Position numbers and translations under genes: made by a program. Shown here piece after piece: positions 1-5,706 of a stretch of 11,831 nucleotides of DNA. Location: NCBI GenBank assembly GCA_003651045.1, contig QMTJ01000016.1, positions 1-11,831 of the forward strand, given 5' to 3'. The notes beneath the pieces are model-generated. The model was given only the letters and a program-made list of their open reading frames with translations. It was not told the DNA's origin and searched no databases. Source of the stretch: Thermoplasmata archaeon. GTDB lineage: Archaea > Thermoplasmatota > E2 > DHVEG-1. The number at the start of each line of letters is the position of its first letter. Position 1 is the stretch's first letter.

Positions 1-108
1 ATCTGGTTTGAAACCCATTTTTTTAATAAGTTTTTCAACTGTTGATCCATCGTCCAAATTTATTTTTTTTATCTCATGTGTCCTCTGAAGTTTTACTTTT
101 ACCCTCAT
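1..108 (-). CDS. beta-grasp sulfur-carrier / ubiquitin-like protein (ThiS/MoaD/SAMP type), 3' end outside window
   Basis: The reverse strand reads open from an ATG at 108 to the window edge, giving 36 residues that begin MRVKVKLQRTHEIKK. The order is a basic beta-hairpin (about residues 2-18), a DDGSTVEKL turn-helix (19-29) and then KKMGFKPD. This is the beta1-beta2-alpha1 layout of small beta-grasp proteins such as ThiS, MoaD and archaeal SAMPs. In those families the S/T-V-x-x-L helix is typical, and the protein carries sulfur or is conjugated through a C-terminal Gly-Gly. That tail would lie beyond the window edge, so carrier function cannot be confirmed. The frame stays open upstream of 108 with no better start and no strong SD, so initiation may be leaderless or nearly so. 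The gene is divergent from the tRNA gene. The fold call is inference from a short fragment. Confidence 0.6.
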   Translation of the reverse strand, partial: MRVKVKLQRTHEIKKINLDDGSTVEKLIKKMGFKPD

Positions 109-122
109 CTGAATCAAAACCC

Positions 123-133
123 ATATAAAAAAC
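123..133 (+). promoter_or_regulatory. possible TATA box for tRNA-Ser
   Basis: ATATAAAAAAC lies about 48 nt before the mature tRNA 5' end. With the usual archaeal spacing of about 26 nt from TATA centre to start site, transcription would begin near 153 and leave a 5' leader of roughly 20 nt for RNase P to remove. The match is weak and AT-rich sequence is common here. Confidence 0.35.
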
Positions 134-174
134 AGTTTGATTAAACTTTTGACAAAGAATACATCCATTTGTTT

Positions 175-261
175 GCTGGGGTAGCCAAGCTCGGACTACG
201 GCGGTGGTCTCGAAAACCACTGATGCTCTGCATCACAAGGGTTCAAATCCCTTCCCCAGCG
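175..261 (+). tRNA. tRNA-Ser, anticodon CGA
   Basis: This is a complete class II tRNA. The acceptor stem GCTGGGG (175-181) pairs with CCCCAGC (254-260), and G261 is the discriminator. The D stem is GCC (184-186) with GGC (200-202). The anticodon stem GTGGT/ACCAC (204-208 and 216-220) encloses the loop CTCGAAA, which puts anticodon CGA at 211-213, decoding UCG serine codons. The long variable arm TGATGC/GCATCA (221-226 and 230-235) with a 3-nt loop is the serine hallmark. The T arm is AAGGG, loop TTCAAAT, CCCTT. There is no intron and no encoded CCA, as is common in archaea. About 18 of 26 stem pairs are GC, fewer than expected for a hyperthermophile. Confidence 0.97.
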
Positions 262-281
262 TTGTATTATTGGATGAGTGG

Positions 282-310
282 TTTTTCTTTCTATAAAACT
301 GTTTTTTTTT
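282..310 (+). terminator. oligo-T terminator after tRNA-Ser
   Basis: Two T-runs (282-290, interrupted by one C, and nine T at 302-310) follow the tRNA by 20-50 nt with no strong hairpin. Archaeal RNA polymerase terminates on such oligo-T tracts. Confidence 0.6.
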
Positions 311-344
311 ATTACTCTTTTTCACTCCCGCCAAGATACATAAG

Positions 345-353
345 TTATATAAA
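345..353 (+). promoter_or_regulatory. TATA box for the 405-1421 gene
   Basis: TTATATAAA is centred near 349, which predicts a start site around 375 and a leader of about 30 nt. The leader contains the SD-like AGGTG at 394-398. Confidence 0.6.
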
Positions 354-404
354 AACATTTATATAGTAAATAGATAATAATATTATTAAAAGTAGGTGCA
401 CATC

Positions 405-1421
405 ATGAAAAAAACATTCATAATACTATTAACTCTATCTTTAACTATATTATCCATATCCTCACAGGTAACAACAGCTCATACTTCAACAATAGGAACA
501 AGTACTGGTTCATTCCGTTTCTTCTGGTTCAATACAACTGTTGAAATAACAGTAGACGATCCATCATTGTTTAATAAACCCCTCCCACTTGGCAAACCTA
601 CTGAGGTTAATGTTACAGTTAAATTCAAATTTGATACTCCACTATTGTTTCCAAAGTTTTTAATTGGTACCAAACTCGGCAAATGGATAATGTTTAGAGA
701 TTTTAATGCTAACATGGACGCAGAGATTAACTTAAAAGCCGTGTCAACACAAAACTGGTGTAAAGTAAAACTGGAACAGGATAAAGTAAAAATCAAAAAC
801 ATGAGTACAGAGTTTAAAGAAGTAAAAACTAAATTAGAAATCACTATTGACAAAGGTACTATAGCTCTCTCAAAAAGTATGATTAAGTTACAGGGAAATT
901 TTACATCGAAAGAAAAATGGGGTTTACAAGAATCTGGTGACAGCAAAGAATTTCCAGTAACAGCGGGATACGATGGAACAATTGCATACACTGTAGAGAA
1001 TCACACAGTTAAAATACCACCTTTAAAAACAACAAATATACCTATCAACATTACTAACAAAGGAAATGGTAACACAAGTGTAAAATTAGATGTTTCAACT
1101 GAAATAGAAAACTGGTCTATCTCGTTTAACCAGACAGAGATAATTCTTGGTTTAGATGAAACCAAGACTGTTTATCTCAATGTTACACCAAATGTAAAAG
1201 ATTTTGACAATGAAACCATCGAAATCAAACTTCTACCAATGTTAACTGAGGATACATCACTACAGGGAGAAACTGTTATGTTCTCCTTGAAACTAGTAAA
1301 CGATGGCAGCCTTAAAGAAACTAGAGGATTACAAGTTGATACAACTATTTTAACAGCTCTTATCGTGATATTAATAGTTGTTTTAATACTCATAATACTT
1401 CTGAAAAGAAAAAAACAATAA
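405..1421 (+). CDS. secreted surface protein with C-terminal membrane anchor
   Basis: A 338-residue protein. I chose ATG 405 because AGGTG at 394-398 is 6 nt upstream; a GTG at 396 would lie inside that SD. Residues 1-25 form a signal peptide (basic MKK, hydrophobic IILLTLSLTILSI, then an AH cleavage region). Residues about 26-310 form an external beta-rich part with about ten N-glycosylation sequons. A stretch near 203-275 (IPPLKTTNIPINITNKGNG, then WSISFNQTEI and TVYLNVTP) resembles the immunoglobulin-like NEW3/CARDB modules of archaeal surface proteins. Residues 314-333 are one hydrophobic helix followed by KRKKQ, an inside-facing anchor. The protein is therefore exported and held by its C terminus. 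There is no PGF sorting motif, unlike the 3094-3633 protein. The ligand or role is unknown, and the domain call is inference. Confidence 0.8.
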   Translation: MKKTFIILLTLSLTILSISSQVTTAHTSTIGTSTGSFRFFWFNTTVEITVDDPSLFNKPLPLGKPTEVNVTVKFKFDTPLLFPKFLIGTKLGKWIMFRDFNANMDAEINLKAVSTQNWCKVKLEQDKVKIKNMSTEFKEVKTKLEITIDKGTIALSKSMIKLQGNFTSKEKWGLQESGDSKEFPVTAGYDGTIAYTVENHTVKIPPLKTTNIPINITNKGNGNTSVKLDVSTEIENWSISFNQTEIILGLDETKTVYLNVTPNVKDFDNETIEIKLLPMLTEDTSLQGETVMFSLKLVNDGSLKETRGLQVDTTILTALIVILIVVLILIILLKRKKQ

Positions 1422-1505
1422 AACTAAGAAGATAGAAATATTTTAAACAAATCTTTCTTTTCCATTTTTTTATTTTATCACATAAGTTGAAAGGAAGTTA
1501 TCGCA

Positions 1506-2177
1506 TTGATAGAACATATAAAAAACATTGATGAAATATTTAGCATTCTAAAACGGGAACTTAAAAAATATAGGCAACCTGTGGTTTCAAGAGAGAAATG
1601 GGATAATATAGTAAACACTCCTTTTACAACCCTGGTATCCTGTATTTTAAGCCTTAGAACAAAAGATGAGGTAACTGAACAAGCATCGTATAGGCTTTTA
1701 AAAAAATATAACACACCTGATAGACTTGCTAAAGCACCATTAGAAGAAATTGAATCACTAATTTACCCTGTTGGTTTCTATAAAACTAAGGCAAAAAGAC
1801 TCAAAGATATTTCTAAAAAACTTATTAAGGAATATAATGGTATGGTCCCGGATGATTTTGATGAACTATTGAAACTTAAAGGTGTTGGTAAAAAAACCGC
1901 GGCTATAGTAATAGTATACGGTCATAAAAAACCTATTTTTATACCTGTAGATGTACATGTTCATGTTATCGCTAACCGGCTGGGATGGGTTAAAACAAAA
2001 AACCCTGACGAAACAATGGAAGAACTAATGAGAGTTATACCACAGAAATACTGGTATGATTTAAACAATCTTTTTGTACAATTTGGTCAAAACATTTGTA
2101 CAACTGTTTCACCATGGTGTTCACGTTGTCCAATTGAAAAATATTGCCCAAAAACTGGTGTAACGCGGAGAAGATAA
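1506..2177 (+). CDS. nth: endonuclease III (DNA glycosylase/AP lyase)
   Basis: A 223-residue base-excision-repair enzyme, close to the normal family length. It removes oxidised pyrimidines and cleaves the abasic site by beta-elimination. The start is TTG 1506, with AAGGAAG at 1491-1497 as SD, 8 nt away. The helix-hairpin-helix is LLKLKGVGKKTAA (121-133). Lys130 aligns with the E. coli catalytic lysine (K120) and Asp149 in PVDVHV aligns with the catalytic aspartate (D138). The C-terminal 4Fe-4S loop is intact as C198-x6-C205-x2-C208-x5-C214. All key residues are present, so the enzyme should be active. It sits about 85 nt after the surface-protein gene and about 95 nt before the winged-helix gene, probably as a separate unit. 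A TATA-like TATTTTAAAC near 1438-1447 could drive it. MutY and other HhH glycosylases are less likely because the Lys/Asp pair and short length fit Nth. Confidence 0.95.
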   Translation: MIEHIKNIDEIFSILKRELKKYRQPVVSREKWDNIVNTPFTTLVSCILSLRTKDEVTEQASYRLLKKYNTPDRLAKAPLEEIESLIYPVGFYKTKAKRLKDISKKLIKEYNGMVPDDFDELLKLKGVGKKTAAIVIVYGHKKPIFIPVDVHVHVIANRLGWVKTKNPDETMEELMRVIPQKYWYDLNNLFVQFGQNICTTVSPWCSRCPIEKYCPKTGVTRRR

Positions 2178-2221
2178 AAAAATAAGATCACAATATTTTT
2201 TTTGTTAATTTTTTCGATTAA

Positions 2222-2229
2222 TTTATAAA
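2222..2229 (+). promoter_or_regulatory. TATA box for the EarA-like gene
   Basis: TTTATAAA is centred near 2225 and predicts a start site around 2251 with a leader of about 23 nt. The leader ends in GGCGGATGGG directly against the ATG, which is not a canonical SD position. Confidence 0.6.
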
Positions 2230-2273
2230 CCAAACATAGCATTCATTTTTTTACAAGATCAAAGGCGGATGGG

Positions 2274-2606
2274 ATGCAGAGTGAGAAAGAGAATGCTTTT
2301 TCTAAAGAGTATATGAGACCATTGGTTATTAGATCTCTTAGAAGAAGCAACATCCGGAAGAGAATAGCAGAATATCTCTATGACATAGGAGCCAGTGGTA
2401 GTTACACATCTGAGATAGCATATAACTGTAAAACAACTCCTACTAACGTACTTGGAGCAATTAGAGGCATGGGTTCTAGATACAAAATAGAGGAATCACT
2501 CATGGGTTTAGAAATCGTTGAACAAATAAACAGTGGTAAAAACGTGAAACTCTACCGTCTCACAGATTTTGGAAGAGAAATCATCGGTTCCCTTAAAAAA
2601 CAATAA
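2274..2606 (+). CDS. winged-helix transcriptional regulator, EarA-like (archaellum activator family)
   Basis: A 110-residue DNA-binding protein. After a charged N terminus, SLRRSNIRKRIAEYLYDIG (21-39) forms the first helices. SGSYTSEIAYNCKTTPTNVLGAIRGMG (41-67) is a helix-turn-helix whose recognition helix is PTNVLGAIRGMG. SLMGLEIVEQINSGKNVKLYRL (75-96) ends in a beta wing, followed by a closing helix with FGREI. The pattern SLRRS...YLY...SEIA...PTNVLGAIRGMG.RY...SL..L.IVE is what I associate with the EarA family. In Methanococcus and Pyrococcus, EarA binds just upstream of the archaellin promoter BRE and recruits transcription. The presence of archaellin genes 2.7 kb downstream and an operator-like array at 4874-4944 fit that role. 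No ligand-binding domain is present. The specific EarA label is from memory of the family; a generic wHTH regulator is the fallback. Confidence 0.68.
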   Translation: MQSEKENAFSKEYMRPLVIRSLRRSNIRKRIAEYLYDIGASGSYTSEIAYNCKTTPTNVLGAIRGMGSRYKIEESLMGLEIVEQINSGKNVKLYRLTDFGREIIGSLKKQ

Positions 2607-2648
2607 AAAAAAAGAAAAAAATTATAGATGGAAGTTTTCTATTTTTTT
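2607..2648. terminator. bidirectional oligo-T terminator between convergent genes
   Basis: The 40-nt gap between the convergent regulator gene and the small minus-strand gene has an A-rich run at 2607-2621 (T-run on the minus strand) and seven T at 2642-2648 (plus strand). Each can end transcription from its own side. Confidence 0.5.
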
Positions 2649-2862
2649 ATATTTCTCTCCCACGTCTATTGATTTCAAACATTGTTGTAACCTGACTCTC
2701 TTCTACTTGTTCCATGTTTCCATCCTCGTATTGCACAACGATCCATCGACTAGGATGCGGGTAAACGTTTACAACCCGTGCTTTCCTCTCAGGAAGTTCA
2801 GGGTTTAAAGCATCTCTAACAAAAACTTCCACTCCTCTTCTAATACCACGATCTCTTAACAT
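2647..2862 (-). CDS. small beta-rich (SH3/Tudor/KOW-like) protein of unknown function
   Basis: A 71-residue basic protein, not recognised. GVEVFVRDA (10-18), KARVVNVYPHPSRWIVVQYEDG (27-48) and MEQVEESQVTTMF (50-62) alternate short strands and turns, like a small beta-barrel of the SH3, Tudor or KOW kind. No signal peptide or membrane segment is seen. The frame is open further upstream to a TTG at 2916, but the TATA box at 2925-2932 would put the transcript start near 2902, downstream of that TTG. ATG 2862 is therefore the better start. A near-perfect SD GGAGGGGATC (2882-2873) stands 15 nt away by its GGAGG core, which is long. It is ideally spaced (5 nt) to another ATG at 2872 that opens only ATG-GCT-TAA. 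The protein could bind nucleic acid, but that is only a fold-based guess. Confidence 0.65.
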   Translation of the reverse strand: MLRDRGIRRGVEVFVRDALNPELPERKARVVNVYPHPSRWIVVQYEDGNMEQVEESQVTTMFEINRRGREI

Positions 2863-2924
2863 TTTAAGCCATGATCCCCTCCAAACATTCTTTACAGATT
2901 TTTTATAATAAAACAATTACATAG

Positions 2925-2932
2925 TTTATAAA
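2925..2932 (-). promoter_or_regulatory. TATA box for the 71-residue protein gene
   Basis: On the minus strand TTTATAAA lies about 63 nt before ATG 2862 and predicts a start site near 2902. A 10-bp palindrome AGGAATTCCT (2938-2947) and a direct repeat of ATTCCTT (2942-2948, 2950-2956) lie just upstream of it. Confidence 0.5.
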
Positions 2933-3039
2933 TTTATAGGAATTCCTTGATTCCTTCAAACATATTTATTGTTATCTTTTACTTTTTTTCTTTTATGTTT
3001 TCTCCAGTTTTTTCTCTTATATTTAAAAATATGACCAGA

Positions 3040-3049
3040 TTTAAATATA
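3040..3049 (+). promoter_or_regulatory. TATA box for the 3094-3633 gene
   Basis: TTTAAATATA is centred near 3045 and predicts a start near 3071. This leaves a leader of about 23 nt that contains GGAGAGGG (3079-3086). Confidence 0.55.
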
Positions 3050-3093
3050 CCATATATGATATAATATTTGGAAACTATGGAGAGGGTATGGAG

Positions 3094-3633
3094 ATGAAAA
3101 TAAAGTTTTTCATTATAGGAACCCTATTTTTACTATTAGCATGTAGTTTTTTTACGGCAACAATATCTGCTGCCGAGAGACATGGAGCTAACGTATCATT
3201 TGCTAAAGAACCAACATATGAACTTGTAAACAGGTTAACAAAAAACAACAAAGTAATAGGCTGGGTTTTCCACATCAACGTTTACCTGCAAAACACAGGA
3301 GATAGAAGATCTGAAGAATTAATAGTAAACCTATCAGATGAAGAAGGTTTTTCACTAATGAAACAAGTCATATTAGAACCTGATGAAAACAAAACAGTTA
3401 CATTCACCTGGTCTACAATCTCAAGTAAAGATCAACAACTCACGATAAAATACTTCCCAGCGGATTTAGATACCATCTGGAATAAATACAATAGTGGAAT
3501 AACAACATTAAATGTGATCGTGGAAGGTAAAGACAGTATACCTGCTACAGGAATACCTGGTTTCGAAATACCATTACTAATGCTAACGCTAATATTCATA
3601 GTATTGTATCAAAAAAAGAAAAAAACACTTTAA
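3094..3633 (+). CDS. exported protein with PGF-CTERM-like C-terminal sorting signal
   Basis: A 179-residue protein. I chose ATG 3094 because GGAGAGGG at 3079-3086 is 7 nt upstream; ATG 3088 is two codons earlier but crowds the SD. The frame is open back to 2947, but that part lies before the predicted transcript start. Residues 1-27 are a signal peptide ending TATISAA. Residues 30-145 form a beta-rich domain (INVYLQNTGD, SEELIVNLSDEEGFSL, VILEPDENKTVTFTW) that resembles CARDB modules of surface proteins. The C terminus is ATGIPGF (151-157), a hydrophobic helix (158-172) and QKKKKTL. This PGF/helix/basic order is that of archaeosortase substrates, in which the tail is removed and the protein is fixed to the envelope. 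An LLAC sequence at 14-17 could be read as a weak lipobox, which I think is less likely. Confidence 0.72.
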   Translation: MKIKFFIIGTLFLLLACSFFTATISAAERHGANVSFAKEPTYELVNRLTKNNKVIGWVFHINVYLQNTGDRRSEELIVNLSDEEGFSLMKQVILEPDENKTVTFTWSTISSKDQQLTIKYFPADLDTIWNKYNSGITTLNVIVEGKDSIPATGIPGFEIPLLMLTLIFIVLYQKKKKTL

Positions 3634-3679
3634 AAACAAAATCTTATCTTCCTTTTCAAACCAAGCAACTATCTTTTTT

Positions 3680-4099
3680 TTAGATTCTTTCCACGACAAC
3701 AATCTTAGCATGATCAACCTTAGAAACATTCTCTCCATCATATACTACAGAATTCATCTGCGCCTCTGTATATCCCATCCTTAAATTCTCTATCCATTTA
3801 GTCCCACTAACATTAACCAAAGTATCATTTTTATCATAAAACTCTACAGTTACATTAAGATTCAATACTCTATTAGCAATGTTTTTAAGACGATAATCAA
3901 CCTGTGCTCTTAAAACAACATCACCTTCTTTATACAACGTTAGCTTACCATACGCAAGAGCTACTAAATCATTTGACTCAAGTTCAACATTTTCAATAAC
4001 AGGACCACTATTTTTATTATTCTGCTCTAAACAACCACTTAAACATATAGCAGTTAATGAAATAAAACTAAAAACTATAAACAATTTTTTTAACCCCAT
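3680..4099 (-). CDS. lipoprotein, FxLYD-like domain, function unknown
   Basis: A 139-residue protein starting at ATG 4099. GGAGGGAAAGGA lies just upstream, with its AAAGG about 6 nt from the start. The N terminus has MGLKK, a hydrophobic stretch and the lipobox LSGC with Cys23, predicting lipid attachment and an outer-face location. Residues 24-139 form one beta-rich domain (VVLRAQVDYRLKNIANRV, then LNVTVEFYDKNDTLV, then ending AKIVVVERI). It resembles FxLYD/LEA14-type immunoglobulin-like domains common on archaeal lipoproteins. Four sequons are visible (N82, N91, N96, N124). An in-frame ATG at 4150 is further upstream but would place a charged segment before the signal peptide. The gene converges on 3094-3633 with a 46-nt gap holding an eight-T run at 3673-3680. 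Its partner or substrate is unknown. Confidence 0.78.
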   Translation of the reverse strand: MGLKKLFIVFSFISLTAICLSGCLEQNNKNSGPVIENVELESNDLVALAYGKLTLYKEGDVVLRAQVDYRLKNIANRVLNLNVTVEFYDKNDTLVNVSGTKWIENLRMGYTEAQMNSVVYDGENVSKVDHAKIVVVERI

Positions 4100-4175
4100 T
4101 TTTTTCCTTTCCCTCCAGCTAAATTCGTCCCCATTTAGATATACAAACAAATTATATCCAACAAACTAAACTAAC

Positions 4176-4184
4176 TATAAATAT
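4176..4184 (-). promoter_or_regulatory. TATA box for the lipoprotein gene
   Basis: On the minus strand ATATTTATA is centred near 4180 and predicts a start around 4154, with a leader of about 55 nt before ATG 4099. Confidence 0.45.
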
Positions 4185-4254
4185 TCAGAGCTACAATAGT
4201 AGATTAACAACATGTTATTTATATTTTTATATATCACAATAAGATCTAAAAAGC

Positions 4255-4281
4255 TGAGAGTATCCCTCTCATATATTTTTT
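4255..4281. terminator. hairpin flanked by T-tracts on both strands, in a divergent intergenic region
   Basis: TGAGAG (4255-4260) and CTCTCA (4266-4271) form a perfect 6-bp stem with a 5-nt loop. On the plus strand a T-rich run follows (4272-4281). On the minus strand GCTTTTT follows (4254-4248). It has the shape of a two-way terminator, yet it lies between two outward-pointing promoters, so no known transcript runs into it. The rest of the 4100-4384 gap holds the lipoprotein promoter, a possible TATA TTTATTTA near 4347-4354 for the next gene, and AT-rich sequence. Confidence 0.4.
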
Positions 4282-4384
4282 AGCAAAGGTTTAAAAAATT
4301 TAATATACCCTACATTACATAAAAGAATTTTAAAATAATAAAAAATTTATTTATCAAAAGTGTGGATGGGGTAGAAAAACAAAA

Positions 4385-4813
4385 ATGCCTGAATTAGAAA
4401 AATCAGAAATTGTAAAACATGTTCTACAGGCATTAATAGATATATCCAGTAGAAAAACAACACAAGGGCATGCTGTTTCAACAATGTATGAATTAATAAA
4501 AAAACTACAAGAAAAATATGATTTCCTAAAACATGTTGAAATAAAAGACACCCGGTTTTTAGAAGTTGAAGAACCTGTTACCGTTATGTCAGATATCGAC
4601 AAAGTTGAACCAAGTGACATAGGAAAAGCATTATATGATATTATTAAAACAATGAACACGGCCCTGGGTAAAAACGCTGGGTATTTTTTTATCAAAGAAC
4701 TAAAAAACAACATAGGTGACATGTATAACTCAGTGATGATCGAGGAAATGGGTTTAGATCTCGGTCTAATGCAACTAGAGTTTGAAATAAATGAAATGAC
4801 AAAGAAACTATAA
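4385..4813 (+). CDS. unrecognised soluble helical protein next to the archaellin operon
   Basis: A 142-residue protein I do not recognise. It has no signal peptide or membrane segment, so it should be cytosolic. It is mostly helical. EIVKHVLQALIDISSRK (8-24) and HAVSTMYELIKKLQEKYDF (29-47) make a first helical pair. An extended VEIKDTRFLEVEEPVTVMSD (51-70) follows. Two further helices are DIGKALYDIIKTMNTALGK (78-96) and AGYFFIKELKNNIGDMYNSVM (98-118). The tail LGLMQLEFEINEMTKK (126-141) may be a short coiled coil. The ATG at 4385 has no canonical SD; GTGGATGGGG lies 15-20 nt upstream. The gene ends about 220 nt before the first archaellin, in the same direction but separated by T-tracts (4834-4843 and 4857-4864) and a separate promoter. 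An archaellum-related role is suggested only by position. Confidence 0.7.
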   Translation: MPELEKSEIVKHVLQALIDISSRKTTQGHAVSTMYELIKKLQEKYDFLKHVEIKDTRFLEVEEPVTVMSDIDKVEPSDIGKALYDIIKTMNTALGKNAGYFFIKELKNNIGDMYNSVMIEEMGLDLGLMQLEFEINEMTKKL

Positions 4814-4873
4814 AAAAATAGAATAGATTTTTCTTTTCTATATCTCCATAAAAAAATTTTTTTTCAGATAAAT

Positions 4874-4944
4874 GTGTATAGACGTTTTTCTCTGTACAGT
4901 CATATGTATATACACCTGCATATGCATTTGAACATTTACCTGCA
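4874..4944 (+). promoter_or_regulatory. dense palindrome/repeat array upstream of the archaellin promoter, candidate activator operator
   Basis: In about 70 bp the sequence holds TGTGTATA (4874-4880 region), TGTACA (4894-4899), CATATG (4901-4906), the 10-bp palindrome TGTATATACA (4905-4914), the 10-bp palindrome TGCATATGCA (4917-4926), and ACCTGCA twice (4914-4920, 4938-4944). TATGTA at 4903-4908 is the complement of TACATA, which I recall as the EarA site in Methanococcus. The array ends directly at the BRE/TATA element, the position expected for an activator that helps TBP/TFB. An EarA-like gene lies at 2274-2606. The assignment to that protein is inference. Confidence 0.55.
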
Positions 4945-4959
4945 AATAAAGTATATAAG
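4943..4959 (+). promoter_or_regulatory. BRE and TATA box of the archaellin operon
   Basis: The A-rich BRE CAAATAAA (4943-4950) runs into GTATATAAG (4951-4959), one of the best TATA boxes in the window. The predicted start site is near 4981, giving a leader of about 50 nt before ATG 5034. Confidence 0.7.
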
Positions 4960-4993
4960 CAGTCCAGATATTAGTGAGAATAGCACTCTAAAA

Positions 4994-5012
4994 AGTTGTA
5001 TATTATGCAACT
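4994..5012 (+). promoter_or_regulatory. 5'-UTR hairpin next to the SD of archaellin 1
   Basis: AGTTGTA (4994-5000) pairs with TATGCAACT (5006-5012 side, one G-T wobble) around the loop TATTA. It ends 3 nt before the SD AGGAGGG (5016-5022). It could affect mRNA stability or ribosome access; this is inferred from pairing alone. Confidence 0.35.
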
Positions 5013-5033
5013 CACAGGAGGGATGTGAAAAAG

Positions 5034-5690
5034 ATGGGAAAAAGCATATGTAGAATATTGAAAGAAGAAGATGTTGGAAGCATTGGTATTGGCGCGATGA
5101 TTGTGTTTATCGCTATGGTTCTTGTCGCTGGGATTGCTGCTTCTGTACTTATTCAGACGAGTACCACGCTAGAGTCACAAGCATTAGCTACAGGACAAGA
5201 AACCACAGCAGAGGTTTCTAGTGGTCTAGATGTTGTGAATATTGAGGGATATAACAGCTCAGGTACTATTAAATACTTGGCTATAACAGTTAGAGCAAGA
5301 GCTGGTTCTTCTGATATTGATCTTGCTCAGACAGTGATAGAGATTTCTGATTCATCTACGAAGAACTTTTTGACGTATGATGATAGCACGTATACTGGTG
5401 CAAGCAATGTTAATGGGAACATTTTCACAGATAGCTTCTACACAGCTGATGCAACACACTTTAGCATTATAGTTCTTGAGGATGCTGATGGTTCTTGTAG
5501 TTCTGCAAGCTCCGCGGTTATTAACACCGGGGATTACATAATTCTTGGTGTGAACACCAGTCAGTGTTTCAGCGGACTCAGCCCAAGGGATGATGTATGG
5601 GGACTTGTGATACCTGAAGAAGGATCACCAGGTGTTATTAACTTCAAATGTCCTGCTTCATTCACTGATGCTGTGATTGAGTTACAATGA
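5034..5690 (+). CDS. arlB1: archaellin 1 (archaellum filament subunit)
   Basis: A 218-residue filament protein. I chose ATG 5034, 12 nt after AGGAGG, because the sister genes have the same motif 10-11 nt before their ATG. A GTG at 5025 is 3 nt after the SD. The class III signal peptide MGKSICRILKEEDVG is predicted to be cut after Gly15 by the prearchaellin peptidase, leaving SIGIG. The hydrophobic filament-core helix is IGIGAMIVFIAMVLVAG (17-33) and on to about 42, followed by the typical TLESQALATGQETT. The outer beta domain has a conserved LEDADGSC (148-155) and the ending INFKCPASFTDAVIELQ. Cys155, Cys178 and Cys206 are present, and N-glycosylation sequons occur at N74 and N174. It is the first gene of a three-archaellin operon. 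Its TGA overlaps the SD of archaellin 2 (TGAGGAGG), which suggests translational coupling. Confidence 0.96.
   Translation: MGKSICRILKEEDVGSIGIGAMIVFIAMVLVAGIAASVLIQTSTTLESQALATGQETTAEVSSGLDVVNIEGYNSSGTIKYLAITVRARAGSSDIDLAQTVIEISDSSTKNFLTYDDSTYTGASNVNGNIFTDSFYTADATHFSIIVLEDADGSCSSASSAVINTGDYIILGVNTSQCFSGLSPRDDVWGLVIPEEGSPGVINFKCPASFTDAVIELQ
5082..5183 (+). repeat. archaellin 5' repeat, copy 1
   Basis: These 102 nt, coding for the filament-core helix, are identical base for base to 5755-5856 in archaellin 2. The first 85 nt (5082-5166) are also identical to 6427-6511 in archaellin 3. Third codon positions are conserved too, whereas the outer domains of the same genes differ greatly. Confidence 0.95.
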
Positions 5691-5706
5691 GGAGGGTGAT
5701 AAGAAC

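Noticed and set aside
169..366. 65-codon frame over the tRNA
   Set aside because: It reads through the tRNA-Ser gene and its terminator; no SD.
479..991. 170-codon open frame on the minus strand
   Set aside because: It lies fully inside the well-supported secreted protein gene 405-1421 and shows no recognisable protein character.
2569..2808. 79-codon plus-strand frame
   Set aside because: Overlaps the end of the EarA-like gene and the convergent small gene; no SD and biased composition.
2947..3093. N-terminal extension of the 3094-3633 protein
   Set aside because: Lies before the predicted transcription start, would put a hydrophobic segment ahead of a good signal peptide, and the SD serves 3094.
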